NCBI GenBank assembly: GCA_000433015.1
Contig: HF997996.1
Span: 15,586 to 30,689, forward strand
Source: Firmicutes bacterium CAG:631
GTDB lineage: Bacteria > Bacillota_I > Bacilli_A > RFN20 > CAG-631
Reading direction: 5' to 3'
DNA length: 15,104 nt
A model generated the notes under the pieces. That model ran no database searches. It worked only from the letters and a program-made list of their open reading frames with translations, and had not been told where the DNA came from. Below are positions 8,110 through 15,010 of the stretch, in pieces. The position numbers and the translations under genes were made by a program. Every line of letters begins with the position of its first letter. The first letter of the stretch is position 1.

Positions 8110-9762
8110 CTATAATAAATATGCTTGATCTAATATATCTATCCGAGCACTTAAATGATCTTTTAAATAAGTATAGTGTTGTTCTAAAGAGGTTAATGAA
8201 GAATAATTTTCATGATAATGTGTTTCAATCCATAAATCAGGATTATTTAAATAAGATAAAGGCCAACGTTGTAAATTTGCTTCTTGTGCTTCTTGTAGCG
8301 ATTCTGTTAAATCATCAATGGAATTATAAACATTCAATATCAAATCATGCACTTGCGTATATCGTTGTTGAACCCGTGTTAAAAATGCTGGATCATTAAA
8401 TAAAGAATTATACCAATAATCTCTTTCTCTAACCCATAAATCCGTTGACAAATAACGATTGTAATCAGGGCCACCAATCACTCCTAAACTAATATCAAAA
8501 TCCCAAACAGGCCCCATGTGTAATTTTCCATTTGCATATTTTACATAATATTGGCTAGTTGAACCAACATCTACATTTTTAAATAATTCTTGAACAATGT
8601 AATAATCAATAAAAGAATCAACATCAATATATTCTTCATAATTGTCTAAATTCATAATTGCTTGATCTGTTTCCATCATATAGTTTTTAATATATTGATT
8701 TTGCTCTGCAGTTGCTCCTTCCGGATATTTATATTCATAAATAAAGTTTTTAGAATAATCGGTAATAAAATAGTCGACATCTTCAGTTAAATTTTCTTCT
8801 GCATCATCTGCTCTTTCATTAAGTTCAAAGAAATAACTAGGATATCCTTGACTATCCACATCATCTTCAATATCAACTCTTCCCTCTCCACTTTGCATGT
8901 GTTCACTTAAAAGATATAATCCCAAAAAATCATCATTAAAACGTACTTCTACAAAAATGGAAGAAGGTTGAAAATCTAAATTGTCTAATTGATTTGCAAA
9001 AGTATAAGCTAAATAGTTACGAAGATTTGATTTATCATAATAGTTAGCAAGTAGAACCCAACTCTTTGCTTTAGGAAGACCAAATAGAGATTGCTTTTCT
9101 TCAAATTTAATGCGGAATGGTTTTTTCAATGCTGCCATCGTTGAATTTCCACGTAAACGAATGCCCATTTCGGCATTTAATATATCAATCAAATATTCTT
9201 CGTTTTCGTAGTTAATCACTGAAATTGTACCATCTACGTAATCTTCTTTATTTTCAGGAAAGGCTTCATTTTCGGTATGAATATCAATAATCGGTAGTTG
9301 ATGATAATTTTGATGATGAGAAGTACAATAATAAGTATATTGATAGTCTAAAACGTCAATAGATACTTGGATAGCGTGAACTCCATCCACAATGTTATCA
9401 TTATCTTTTAAAGATAAGACAAAGTTTGATAAATTTAATGTTTCTTGTCCATCGATGATTTCCCATTCAAGAGGATAATGATAAGTAGGAAGCGTTTGAG
9501 GCAAAGATATTGAAGAAGTAATTACCAATGGAATATAGGCCTCTTCTTCAAACAATTGATCTAGTTCTTCTTTTTCTATATCCTCAGAAGGATTTGTCGT
9601 TGACGTACTTGATGAATTTGAAGAACTTGAAGAACTTGAAGAATTGGATGTTGTTGAACTTGAAGGCATCGTATTCGAATGAGACGAATTTATATTTGTA
9701 TTTTGACATCCACTCAACAAAGAAATCGTTAATAATAATATAAGTAAACTACCTTTTTTCAT
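8110..9762 (-). CDS. CotH-family protein-kinase-like lipoprotein
   Basis: This is a predicted surface lipoprotein of 550 residues. It has a basic N-terminus, a hydrophobic stretch and lipobox LLSGC with C19 as the lipidated residue. A Ser/Thr/Asn-rich linker runs to about residue 60, then comes an uncharacterised probably beta-rich segment (about 70-155), then a CotH domain. CotH markers are RLRGNST (G205-T208) followed by KKPFRIKF, VLLANYYDKSNLRNYLAY, the FLGLYLLSEHMQSG segment and GPVWDFD with D421 and D423. CotH itself is an atypical kinase of spore coat proteins; related proteins also occur in non-sporulating bacteria and in cellulosomes. The substrate and catalytic activity here are not known. 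Its AGGAGG site (9771-9776) overlaps the stop of the DUF523 gene upstream, and addB follows after 9 bp, so it appears co-transcribed with both. Confidence 0.88.
   Translation of the reverse strand: MKKGSLLILLLTISLLSGCQNTNINSSHSNTMPSSSTTSNSSSSSSSSNSSSTSTTNPSEDIEKEELDQLFEEEAYIPLVITSSISLPQTLPTYHYPLEWEIIDGQETLNLSNFVLSLKDNDNIVDGVHAIQVSIDVLDYQYTYYCTSHHQNYHQLPIIDIHTENEAFPENKEDYVDGTISVINYENEEYLIDILNAEMGIRLRGNSTMAALKKPFRIKFEEKQSLFGLPKAKSWVLLANYYDKSNLRNYLAYTFANQLDNLDFQPSSIFVEVRFNDDFLGLYLLSEHMQSGEGRVDIEDDVDSQGYPSYFFELNERADDAEENLTEDVDYFITDYSKNFIYEYKYPEGATAEQNQYIKNYMMETDQAIMNLDNYEEYIDVDSFIDYYIVQELFKNVDVGSTSQYYVKYANGKLHMGPVWDFDISLGVIGGPDYNRYLSTDLWVRERDYWYNSLFNDPAFLTRVQQRYTQVHDLILNVYNSIDDLTESLQEAQEANLQRWPLSYLNNPDLWIETHYHENYSSLTSLEQHYTYLKDHLSARIDILDQAYLL
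9611..9646 (-). repeat. 9-bp tandem repeats coding the Ser-rich linker of the CotH lipoprotein
   Basis: On the plus strand GAAGAACTT occurs twice exactly (9620-9637), flanked by an imperfect copy on each side. On the coding strand it reads Ser-Ser-Ser. Loss or gain of a unit would change linker length by three residues without shifting frame. Confidence 0.6.
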
Positions 9763-9774
9763 TTTCTCTTCCTC

Positions 9775-10212
9775 CTAAAAATCTTCTTCTGTTAAAATTT
9801 TAATGTGGTAATCTTTTAAAAGTTGAGCAAAAATGCCGCTTCCTTCAATGATTTTTTTAGAAAAAGTGCCATCATATCTTTTTTTAAAGCCACAACTTGG
9901 GCTCTTTTCTTTTAAAATTGCATAATCAATTTTTTGTTCTAAAGCAATTTTTAAAGCACTTTTTGCTCCTTGAACAAAATAAGAAGTAACATCCTGGTTT
10001 CTTTCGTTGATGACTTTGATTTGATTCTCTAAAGTAATAATTTCACTTTTTAGTCTAGGCGTTGATAAACCACCCATTACTTCTGGGCAAACTAGAATAA
10101 CTTCTTTATCTTTTAAAAACGATATGATTTTTTCATTTTTATTGTTTTTGCCGTCATATTTACAATTTTTACCCAATAGACAAGCACTGACTAAAACTTT
10201 TTCTTTTCCCAT
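9775..10212 (-). CDS. DUF523 family protein (TudS-like thiouracil desulfidase family)
   Basis: This is a small cytoplasmic protein of 145 residues. Family marks are VSACLLGKNCKYDG (residues 8-21), VCPEVMGGLSTPR (41-53) and KSPSCG (103-108). Cysteines 11, 42 and 107 match the three conserved cysteines that hold an iron-sulfur cluster in characterised TudS proteins, which remove sulfur from thiouracil. Whether this member does so is inference; many DUF523 proteins are untested. I chose ATG 10210-10212, with GGTGA 7 bases upstream and the normal N-terminus; an in-frame TTG six codons earlier is unlikely. It is the first gene of the DUF523-CotH-addB-addA cluster and its stop codon lies within the CotH ribosome binding site. 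Confidence 0.87.
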   Translation of the reverse strand: MGKEKVLVSACLLGKNCKYDGKNNKNEKIISFLKDKEVILVCPEVMGGLSTPRLKSEIITLENQIKVINERNQDVTSYFVQGAKSALKIALEQKIDYAILKEKSPSCGFKKRYDGTFSKKIIEGSGIFAQLLKDYHIKILTEEDF

Positions 10213-10230
10213 GAAAAAATCACCAATCAA

Positions 10231-10259
10231 AGTATAACATATTTTTTTGTTTTTTTTAA
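10231..10259 (-). promoter_or_regulatory. Possible promoter of the DUF523-CotH-addBA cluster
   Basis: On the minus strand TATACT (10231-10236) and TTAAAA (10254-10259) are 17 bp apart, just after the upstream gene's terminator. Transcription from it would leave a leader of about 12 bases with the GGTGA site at its very 5' end, which is short, so the call is tentative. Confidence 0.35.
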
Positions 10260-10301
10260 TGGTAAGTTACTGTAAAAAAAACATCGTCCTTGTTTCCTTT
10301 T

Positions 10302-10338
10302 GATTAAAAAAAGTAAGTTTGTCTATTTCTTACTTTTT
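10302..10338 (-). terminator. Rho-independent terminator after the AlbA_2 regulator gene
   Basis: Perfect 10-base arms AAAAAGTAAG (10329-10338, minus strand) and CTTACTTTTT (10308-10317) enclose an 11-base loop that contains the TAG stop, and the product ends in a run of T. The symmetrical A and T tracts mean it could work in both directions. Confidence 0.8.
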
Positions 10339-11660
10339 ATAATCCATTTTCCTGCTTTGGTTGAACCCACATGTTCTATCACTTTTGCTTTTTTTAATTT
10401 ATTTAAGTGATACTTAATGCCATCAGGTGTTAATTTGAGTGCTTTAGCCATTTCATTTCTTGTGATACTAGGATGTATTTTAATCAAATTCAAAATTTTC
10501 ACTTGGGTAGTTTCTTGGGTGGTTTCTTGGGTAGTAGCATTTTCTTTTTGTTCCTCAAAACCTTTTTTATCAAAGGGAATCACTACGGTTATTGAGCTTT
10601 CAGAAAATCTATAAGCTTTTTCTCCATATTCTCTAACAATAATCGGAACCCCGTGTCCCGATTGTTCCACAATACCACATTGTAAAAAAATACTCATTAA
10701 CTCTTGATTTACCGGCTTTGTTTTACCAGATAAAAATTCTTCCTTTGTTAACCCTTTTGGAATTCCTCCATAAGAAATAACCTCTACTCGATTGTCAAAC
10801 CAATATACTGCTGGTGGAACTCCATCTACCCATTTATTATGCACACATGCATTAATCCACGCTTCTTTAAAAGCCTCAAAACTAAACATCTTTTTTTCTC
10901 TTCTAGGACTAACACTTAAATCTACATAAGTTTCATTTAAAGATTCACAATAATTCAAAACTTGTTCTAACGCATAAATTAAACAAGTATTCCCATATTC
11001 ATTTCTTTTAAGAAAATAAGATTTATCATTTCCTTTAAAGACTGCAACTTTAATAGATATCTTATTTTCATCGGCAAGCAATTCTCCTAAAAGATTAAAT
11101 TTACCTTCCGATGTAACTAAACTAAAATTATTTAAAAAGTTGAATTCATTGTAATGAATTCCTTTGGCAGTAAGATAGTTTTTAAATTTAACAAAAGTAA
11201 AGTCATTTCTTAAAACCGAAATGTCATTCATTTGTTTTTCGGGTAAAAGAATATAGGATGAATAAAGATTTTCAATTTGTTCCTCTGTCATGCTTTTACA
11301 ACTAGAACCAATTCTCATATAACATCCTTTTGTACTACGCCCATATTTTCTTATATAATAAAGCGCATTCCCTTTTTTTACCTCTATTTGAATTATTTCT
11401 TTTTCATTGATTTCTTTTGAGACCACTTTAATATAACTTTGTGGATTTGGTAAAATTTGATCCGTAATAATATCACTAATTTTTCTCAACGTTTCATCAA
11501 GATTTTGTACACCAATTATTTTTCCCTCATTGGTAATACCAATATAAATCGTTCCTAAATGCGTATTTAAAAACGAAACAATTTCTTTGGTAAGACTATC
11601 ATTAAAGACAGATTTATATTCAACAAATTCCCTTTCGTTTTTATACACGATATCTACCAT
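10323..11660 (-). CDS. AlbA_2 (Schlafen-type) ATP-binding putative transcriptional regulator
   Basis: This 445-residue cytoplasmic protein has three parts. Residues about 8-130 form an AlbA_2 domain (EREFVEYKSVF at the start, then NTHLGTIYIGITNEGKIIG and RIGSSCKSMTEEQI). Residues about 265-365 resemble the GHKL-type ATPase fragment of this family, with WINACVHNKW as the N-box-like motif, VEVISYGGIPKGL, and CGIVEQSGHG. A Thr/Gln/Glu spacer TTQETTQETTQ (376-386) leads to a C-terminal winged helix (about 388-440) with the typical MAKALKLTPDGIKYHL recognition segment. The architecture is common in Bacteroidota and Bacillota and is annotated as a helix-turn-helix regulator or ATP-dependent DNA helicase-like protein; the target is unknown. 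The gene is solitary with its own terminator. The start has only a weak GAAAG in front. Confidence 0.85.
   Translation of the reverse strand: MVDIVYKNEREFVEYKSVFNDSLTKEIVSFLNTHLGTIYIGITNEGKIIGVQNLDETLRKISDIITDQILPNPQSYIKVVSKEINEKEIIQIEVKKGNALYYIRKYGRSTKGCYMRIGSSCKSMTEEQIENLYSSYILLPEKQMNDISVLRNDFTFVKFKNYLTAKGIHYNEFNFLNNFSLVTSEGKFNLLGELLADENKISIKVAVFKGNDKSYFLKRNEYGNTCLIYALEQVLNYCESLNETYVDLSVSPRREKKMFSFEAFKEAWINACVHNKWVDGVPPAVYWFDNRVEVISYGGIPKGLTKEEFLSGKTKPVNQELMSIFLQCGIVEQSGHGVPIIVREYGEKAYRFSESSITVVIPFDKKGFEEQKENATTQETTQETTQVKILNLIKIHPSITRNEMAKALKLTPDGIKYHLNKLKKAKVIEHVGSTKAGKWIIKSKK
10502..10537 (-). repeat. Three 12-bp tandem units coding TTQE repeats
   Basis: Plus-strand units CTTGGGTAGTTT, CTTGGGTGGTTT and CTTGGGTAGTAG follow one another directly and code for repeated Thr-Thr-Gln-Glu in the spacer before the winged helix. 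Unit number can change in frame, which would alter the hinge length. Confidence 0.75.
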
Positions 11661-11669
11661 CTTTCAATT

Positions 11670-11675
11670 ATTATA
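11670..11675 (-). promoter_or_regulatory. Possible -10 box of the AlbA_2 regulator promoter
   Basis: TATAAT on the minus strand lies 9 bases before the start codon. I see no good -35 at 16-18 bp, and a start this close would leave almost no leader, so the assignment is weak. Confidence 0.25.
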
Positions 11676-11731
11676 ATACTACAAAAATGTGGTCGTTTCT
11701 AGTAAAATGAATCAAATAAGAAAAGTTGAAC

Positions 11732-11752
11732 AAAAATTGAAATTCATTTCAA
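11732..11752 (-). terminator. Weak terminator-like hairpin downstream of murC
   Basis: TTGAAA and TTTCAA arms (minus strand) close a TGAA loop and are followed by TTTTT, about 30 bases after the murC stop. The stem is short and AT-rich, so it may be inefficient. Nothing else of note lies between murC and the next gene. Confidence 0.35.
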
Positions 11753-11783
11753 ATCACAATAAAATTTTTATGAAATTGTCCCT

Positions 11784-13091
11784 TTATCTATATGTTTTTT
11801 TCAATGATAAATGATTTAAGAAGGGTTGTATTAAATAAGACATATCTTTTGACCCCGTAAATAGGAAAACAACATCGTGGTATTCTTTTTCAAAAATATC
11901 CTTTTGAATAAAATGAATGTTTGGATATTTTAAAAATTGAGTTAGTAACGCTTCTTCTTTAGAATGCGGTAAAGTACCTATAAATGGAATGATATAGACT
12001 TCATCAATGGTTTGAAAAATATCCACATACTGTTGATAAAAATATTGGATTCGACTATACCGATCGGGATGAAAAACAACTTTCAATTTTTTATGCGGAT
12101 ATTTTTGTTTAATGGATAAAATCGTTTGTTGAATTTCAAATGGATGATGGCCATAATCATCCACAATTACGTTGTCTTGCACTTCACTAATATTGAATCT
12201 TCGATGAGCAGGTTTAAAAAAAGATAAACTTTGAATCATTGTTTTTAAATCTTGATGAAGAATTAATCCCAAAGCAATACTAGATAAGGCATCATAAAAT
12301 AAATGTTTGCCATAAATGGGTAAAATCATTCGTTCAGACCGTTGATTTTGATACTCAATGATAAAGGAAACTCCTTGTTCATTAAAAACAACTTCTTTTG
12401 CCATGACATCTGCCTGTGCTTCAATGGCATAAGTATAATATGGTTTATGAATAAAAGGTTTTAATGCGATTGTAATGGCATCATCTTGATTAAGAATGAC
12501 AAAATCTTTACATTGATTTAAAAATGTTAAAAAACTTTGATTATATTGTTTTTGGCTTTTAAAATAATCCACATGATCAAAATCAATATTACTTAAAACA
12601 ATGATATTGGGTGTATAATTTAAAAAATTATCTTCATATTCACAGGCTTCAAAAATAAAATAATCAGCATCTTTTTCCCCTTTTCCTTCTCCGTCTCCAA
12701 TGATATAGCTACAAATATGATTTGCACCTAACATCGTTTCAATTAGATGTGCTGTCGTTGTCTTCCCATGCGTTCCACAAATGGCAATGGATGGATATTG
12801 GTTGGCTAAATAGCGAATCATTTCTTGATAGGTAAAAATCGTTTTCTTTTCTTTTTTTAACTGTTCAACCAATGATTGCTTCCAAAAAGTATTCCCTAAG
12901 ACAACATATGGATATTGATCATATTTTGAGTCTTCTAAAGAATCACAAATAATTCCTTTTTCTTTTAATTTTTCTTGTGTAAAAATGTATCGAGAAACAT
13001 CACTCCCCCGAACATGATGCCCCAAATCAGCAAGTAAGCAAGCTAAAGCGGACATCCCTGTTCCTTTAATGCCAATAAGATAAATATTCAT
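11784..13091 (-). CDS. murC: UDP-N-acetylmuramate--L-alanine ligase MurC
   Basis: MurC joins L-alanine to UDP-N-acetylmuramic acid using ATP, the first peptide step of cytoplasmic peptidoglycan precursor synthesis. The 435-residue length is typical for Gram-positive MurC. Visible marks are the N-terminal nucleotide-binding loop LIGIKGTGMSALA (5-17), the ATP-binding CGTHGKTTTA (K110), the EACEYEDNF and SNIDFDHVDYF segments of the central domain, HRRFN and DDYGHHPFE (about 311-319). The GTHGKTT and YGHHP motifs with the IKGTGMS start separate it from MurD, E and F. Its ribosome binding site GGTGA lies inside the 3' arm of an inverted repeat. A decayed copy of its start occurs at the right end of the window, beyond the abiE genes. 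It indicates a walled organism. Confidence 0.96.
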   Translation of the reverse strand: MNIYLIGIKGTGMSALACLLADLGHHVRGSDVSRYIFTQEKLKEKGIICDSLEDSKYDQYPYVVLGNTFWKQSLVEQLKKEKKTIFTYQEMIRYLANQYPSIAICGTHGKTTTAHLIETMLGANHICSYIIGDGEGKGEKDADYFIFEACEYEDNFLNYTPNIIVLSNIDFDHVDYFKSQKQYNQSFLTFLNQCKDFVILNQDDAITIALKPFIHKPYYTYAIEAQADVMAKEVVFNEQGVSFIIEYQNQRSERMILPIYGKHLFYDALSSIALGLILHQDLKTMIQSLSFFKPAHRRFNISEVQDNVIVDDYGHHPFEIQQTILSIKQKYPHKKLKVVFHPDRYSRIQYFYQQYVDIFQTIDEVYIIPFIGTLPHSKEEALLTQFLKYPNIHFIQKDIFEKEYHDVVFLFTGSKDMSYLIQPFLNHLSLKKTYR

Positions 13092-13118
13092 AAAAAAATC
13101 ACCACTAAATTATATGTA
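13063..13118 (-). repeat. Direct repeat copy 1: murC leader and first codons
   Basis: This 56-base stretch (leader plus the first 29 bases of murC) matches the stretch at 15051-15104. The leader part is identical except for one T in the run before ATG. In the coding part 24 of 29 aligned columns match; the differences are four transitions and one missing base in the other copy. The repeat may continue past the right edge, so its true length is unknown. Confidence 0.85.
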
Positions 13119-13127
13119 AGTGGTGAT
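13092..13127 (-). terminator. Inverted repeat plus T-run between abiEii and murC, covering the murC ribosome binding site
   Basis: On the minus strand ATCACCACT (13119-13127) and AGTGGTGAT (13098-13106) form a perfect 9-base stem around a 12-base loop, followed at once by seven T. This is the shape of a rho-independent terminator for the abiE transcript. The 3' arm also holds the GGTGA site of murC, so the same hairpin would hide that site in readthrough RNA. An alternative role as an operator is described in the findings. Confidence 0.5.
13109..13114 (-). promoter_or_regulatory. murC: Possible -10 box of a murC promoter inside the inverted repeat loop
   Basis: TATAAT on the minus strand sits between the two arms of the inverted repeat. 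The -35 position at 17 bp (TAATAT) is a poor match. RNA started here would contain only the 3' arm, leaving the murC ribosome binding site free. Confidence 0.35.
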
Positions 13128-13214
13128 ATTAATATTAGAAATTAGCTTAATTATTTGGTTTAAATCTTTAATTTTTCTAATTCGAAAGCAGGAATAATCA
13201 CAGTGTTTTTAACT

Positions 13215-14180
13215 TTATTTTAGTAAAGATTGTTTCCAATTAATCATAGGATGATTTTTGATTTTTTCATCAATTAAATCATTTTCAAAAAGTTGTACAG
13301 AAATATTAGGAAAACTCTTTATAAAAGCCATTTCATCATCATCATTGATAATACTCTCTATAATTGTATCTAGTAAAATACTAATATTATTTACTGCAGT
13401 ATTAATATCGAACTTTTCGTTAAGTTTTAATGTTGCTGTTAAATATTGTGGAACTCTTTTTCCTATAAAAGCATTCATTCGTTTTTTACATTTTTCAAAC
13501 AATGTCTTCATATCAATTTTATTTTCAGAAGATAATAACAAATAGAAAATGAAACATTTTTTAAATAAGATAAATCCGTCATTATTTATAGTTCTATTTT
13601 TAATCATATTATTAATATCATAAACATCCCTAATAGTTGTTCTATATATTAAAGCAGTCATTTTTGATGAAAACAAATCAAACTTATTTAATGTTAAAAC
13701 TTCTATGTCATTTTTTGCTGGTAGAGTTATTCTTCTTTTTTCGCAATCAAACAAATGAACTCTATTCATATAATTTATTTCCACTTTTACCATATCTTTA
13801 GCATTAAACATACTTGAATAATTGAAAACAAAAGAATCTAAAGCGTGAGTTTTCTTTGTTTTATCATTGCGATATTGCATATTAGATTCTTGCATATAAT
13901 TTAATAATTTCGTTTCAATTAAACCTCTATCTATTATCATTTGTTCTCTATCAATAGATCCAATGTAATCCAAATCAATATCAACACTTAATCTTAAGTA
14001 ATTATAAAATGTCAAATTAATAGCTGTCCCACCTTTTAATGCAAGTTTTTCTTTTAAGTATTTATCTGTGTTGATAAAGTCTAAAACATCAATAAGTCTT
14101 AATACTTTTTCTAGTGTTTGTTTTTGAACGTTTAATTCTTGTGCTAACATAACAATTTCTTTTTTTGTATATGAAAACAT
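13215..14180 (-). CDS. abiEii: AbiEii-type nucleotidyltransferase toxin
   Basis: This is the toxin of a type IV toxin-antitoxin/abortive infection module, 321 residues long. Characterised relatives are nucleotidyltransferases that bind GTP or modify tRNA and stop growth. Key features: GGT at 50-52 in LKGGTAINLTFY, then R63, S65 and D67/D69/D71 in LRLSVDIDLDY (the metal-binding acidic pair), K132-V-E134 in the middle, and SSKMTALIYRTTIRDVYDI with K173, R184, D185 and D188. All active-site positions expected for the family appear intact. The start ATG shares one base with the TAA of abiEi and is preceded by GGAGG, so the pair is tightly coupled. Its DNA looks even more AT-rich than murC. The gene lies between two copies of the murC start. 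Confidence 0.92.
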   Translation of the reverse strand: MFSYTKKEIVMLAQELNVQKQTLEKVLRLIDVLDFINTDKYLKEKLALKGGTAINLTFYNYLRLSVDIDLDYIGSIDREQMIIDRGLIETKLLNYMQESNMQYRNDKTKKTHALDSFVFNYSSMFNAKDMVKVEINYMNRVHLFDCEKRRITLPAKNDIEVLTLNKFDLFSSKMTALIYRTTIRDVYDINNMIKNRTINNDGFILFKKCFIFYLLLSSENKIDMKTLFEKCKKRMNAFIGKRVPQYLTATLKLNEKFDINTAVNNISILLDTIIESIINDDDEMAFIKSFPNISVQLFENDLIDEKIKNHPMINWKQSLLK

Positions 14181-14908
14181 TAAAATTCCTCCATATCTTT
14201 ATAAACAAACAAACGCCATTTTGCATTAAATATTAATGAGTCTTTTGCATGTAAATTGTAATAACCAATTGTATTTCCACTTCTTTTCTTACATTCAAAG
14301 AAAAATTCATCGCTTATATTAAATACTTCTTTATATTTTTCTAAAACAAACCCAACTTTTTTATATAACAATTTGTTATTTAAAATTTCTAGATATTTCA
14401 TTACTTTTGAAACATCAATTGCATTAATATTATTTATACATTCTAACAACTCATAATATTCAAAATTAGTACTATCTTTGATACAATCTACAATTGCTCT
14501 TTCAATACTACTAATCTTTATTCCAGCCAAATTATTCACTTGAATTGAAATATCACTTTTGTGATATTTGTATAAAATATTATCAAAAACAAAGGATCGT
14601 TTAAATGTGTTTGTTGTGACATCAATAGTATTGTAAACTTGATTATTCAACCCATAATATTCAAAAACACTATGATGCGAAATAAAATCGTTATCACCAT
14701 AGCCACATGCAATTTCATATTTATTTGCAGCAGGTGTATCATTAACTAGATCATTAATGACAAAATAATCTTTTTTTATTCTTGTTATATACCCTTTATC
14801 TATATATGATTTTAAAATATAATTAGCATTATGAATGCTTCCACAAATATTTACTACTTCTTTCCTATTAAACAATTTTAAACCCGATAATTCTTTTAAA
14901 TATTTCAT
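14180..14908 (-). CDS. abiEi: AbiEi-type antitoxin/transcriptional repressor
   Basis: This 242-residue partner of AbiEii begins with a winged-helix region (about 1-55: FNRKEVVNICG, then IDKGYITRIKKDYFVI). It is followed by the AbiEi core with FISHHSVFEYYGL (75-87), a beta-rich section, and the segment IKISSIERAIVDCIKD, which corresponds to the family's signature before the C-terminal domain. AbiEi proteins counteract AbiEii and bind inverted repeats in their own promoter as repressors. TGAGGTT stands 7 bases before the ATG and a good promoter precedes it, so this is the first gene of the two-gene operon. Assignment rests on the motifs and on the adjacent abiEii; the sequence is divergent, so sub-family is not given. 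Confidence 0.88.
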   Translation of the reverse strand: MKYLKELSGLKLFNRKEVVNICGSIHNANYILKSYIDKGYITRIKKDYFVINDLVNDTPAANKYEIACGYGDNDFISHHSVFEYYGLNNQVYNTIDVTTNTFKRSFVFDNILYKYHKSDISIQVNNLAGIKISSIERAIVDCIKDSTNFEYYELLECINNINAIDVSKVMKYLEILNNKLLYKKVGFVLEKYKEVFNISDEFFFECKKRSGNTIGYYNLHAKDSLIFNAKWRLFVYKDMEEF

Positions 14909-14926
14909 AATTATAACCTCAATATT

Positions 14927-14955
14927 ATTATATATCTTTTTATCAAATTAATCAA
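14927..14955 (-). promoter_or_regulatory. Promoter of the abiEi-abiEii operon
   Basis: On the minus strand TATAAT (14927-14932) and TTGATT (14950-14955) are exactly 17 bp apart, placing the transcript start near 14920, just at the ribosome binding site. I see no clear pair of inverted repeats here of the kind bound by characterised AbiEi. Confidence 0.6.
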
Positions 14956-15010
14956 TCGAATTGTTTAATTTTTTTGCTTATTATTTAGTTATTTTTGTAT
15001 ATTGTGTTTA

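Noticed and set aside
8121..8399. A 92-codon open frame on the plus strand
   Set aside because: It lies wholly opposite the CotH gene, has no ribosome binding site and no family features. It is a shadow of the real minus-strand gene.
10213..10230. A longer DUF523 start at a TTG
   Set aside because: The ATG at 10210-10212 has GGTGA correctly placed and begins right before the conserved VSACLLG.
13258..13545. A 95-codon open frame on the plus strand
   Set aside because: It is antisense to abiEii, which has intact family motifs. The hydrophobic translation is an effect of AT-rich antisense sequence.
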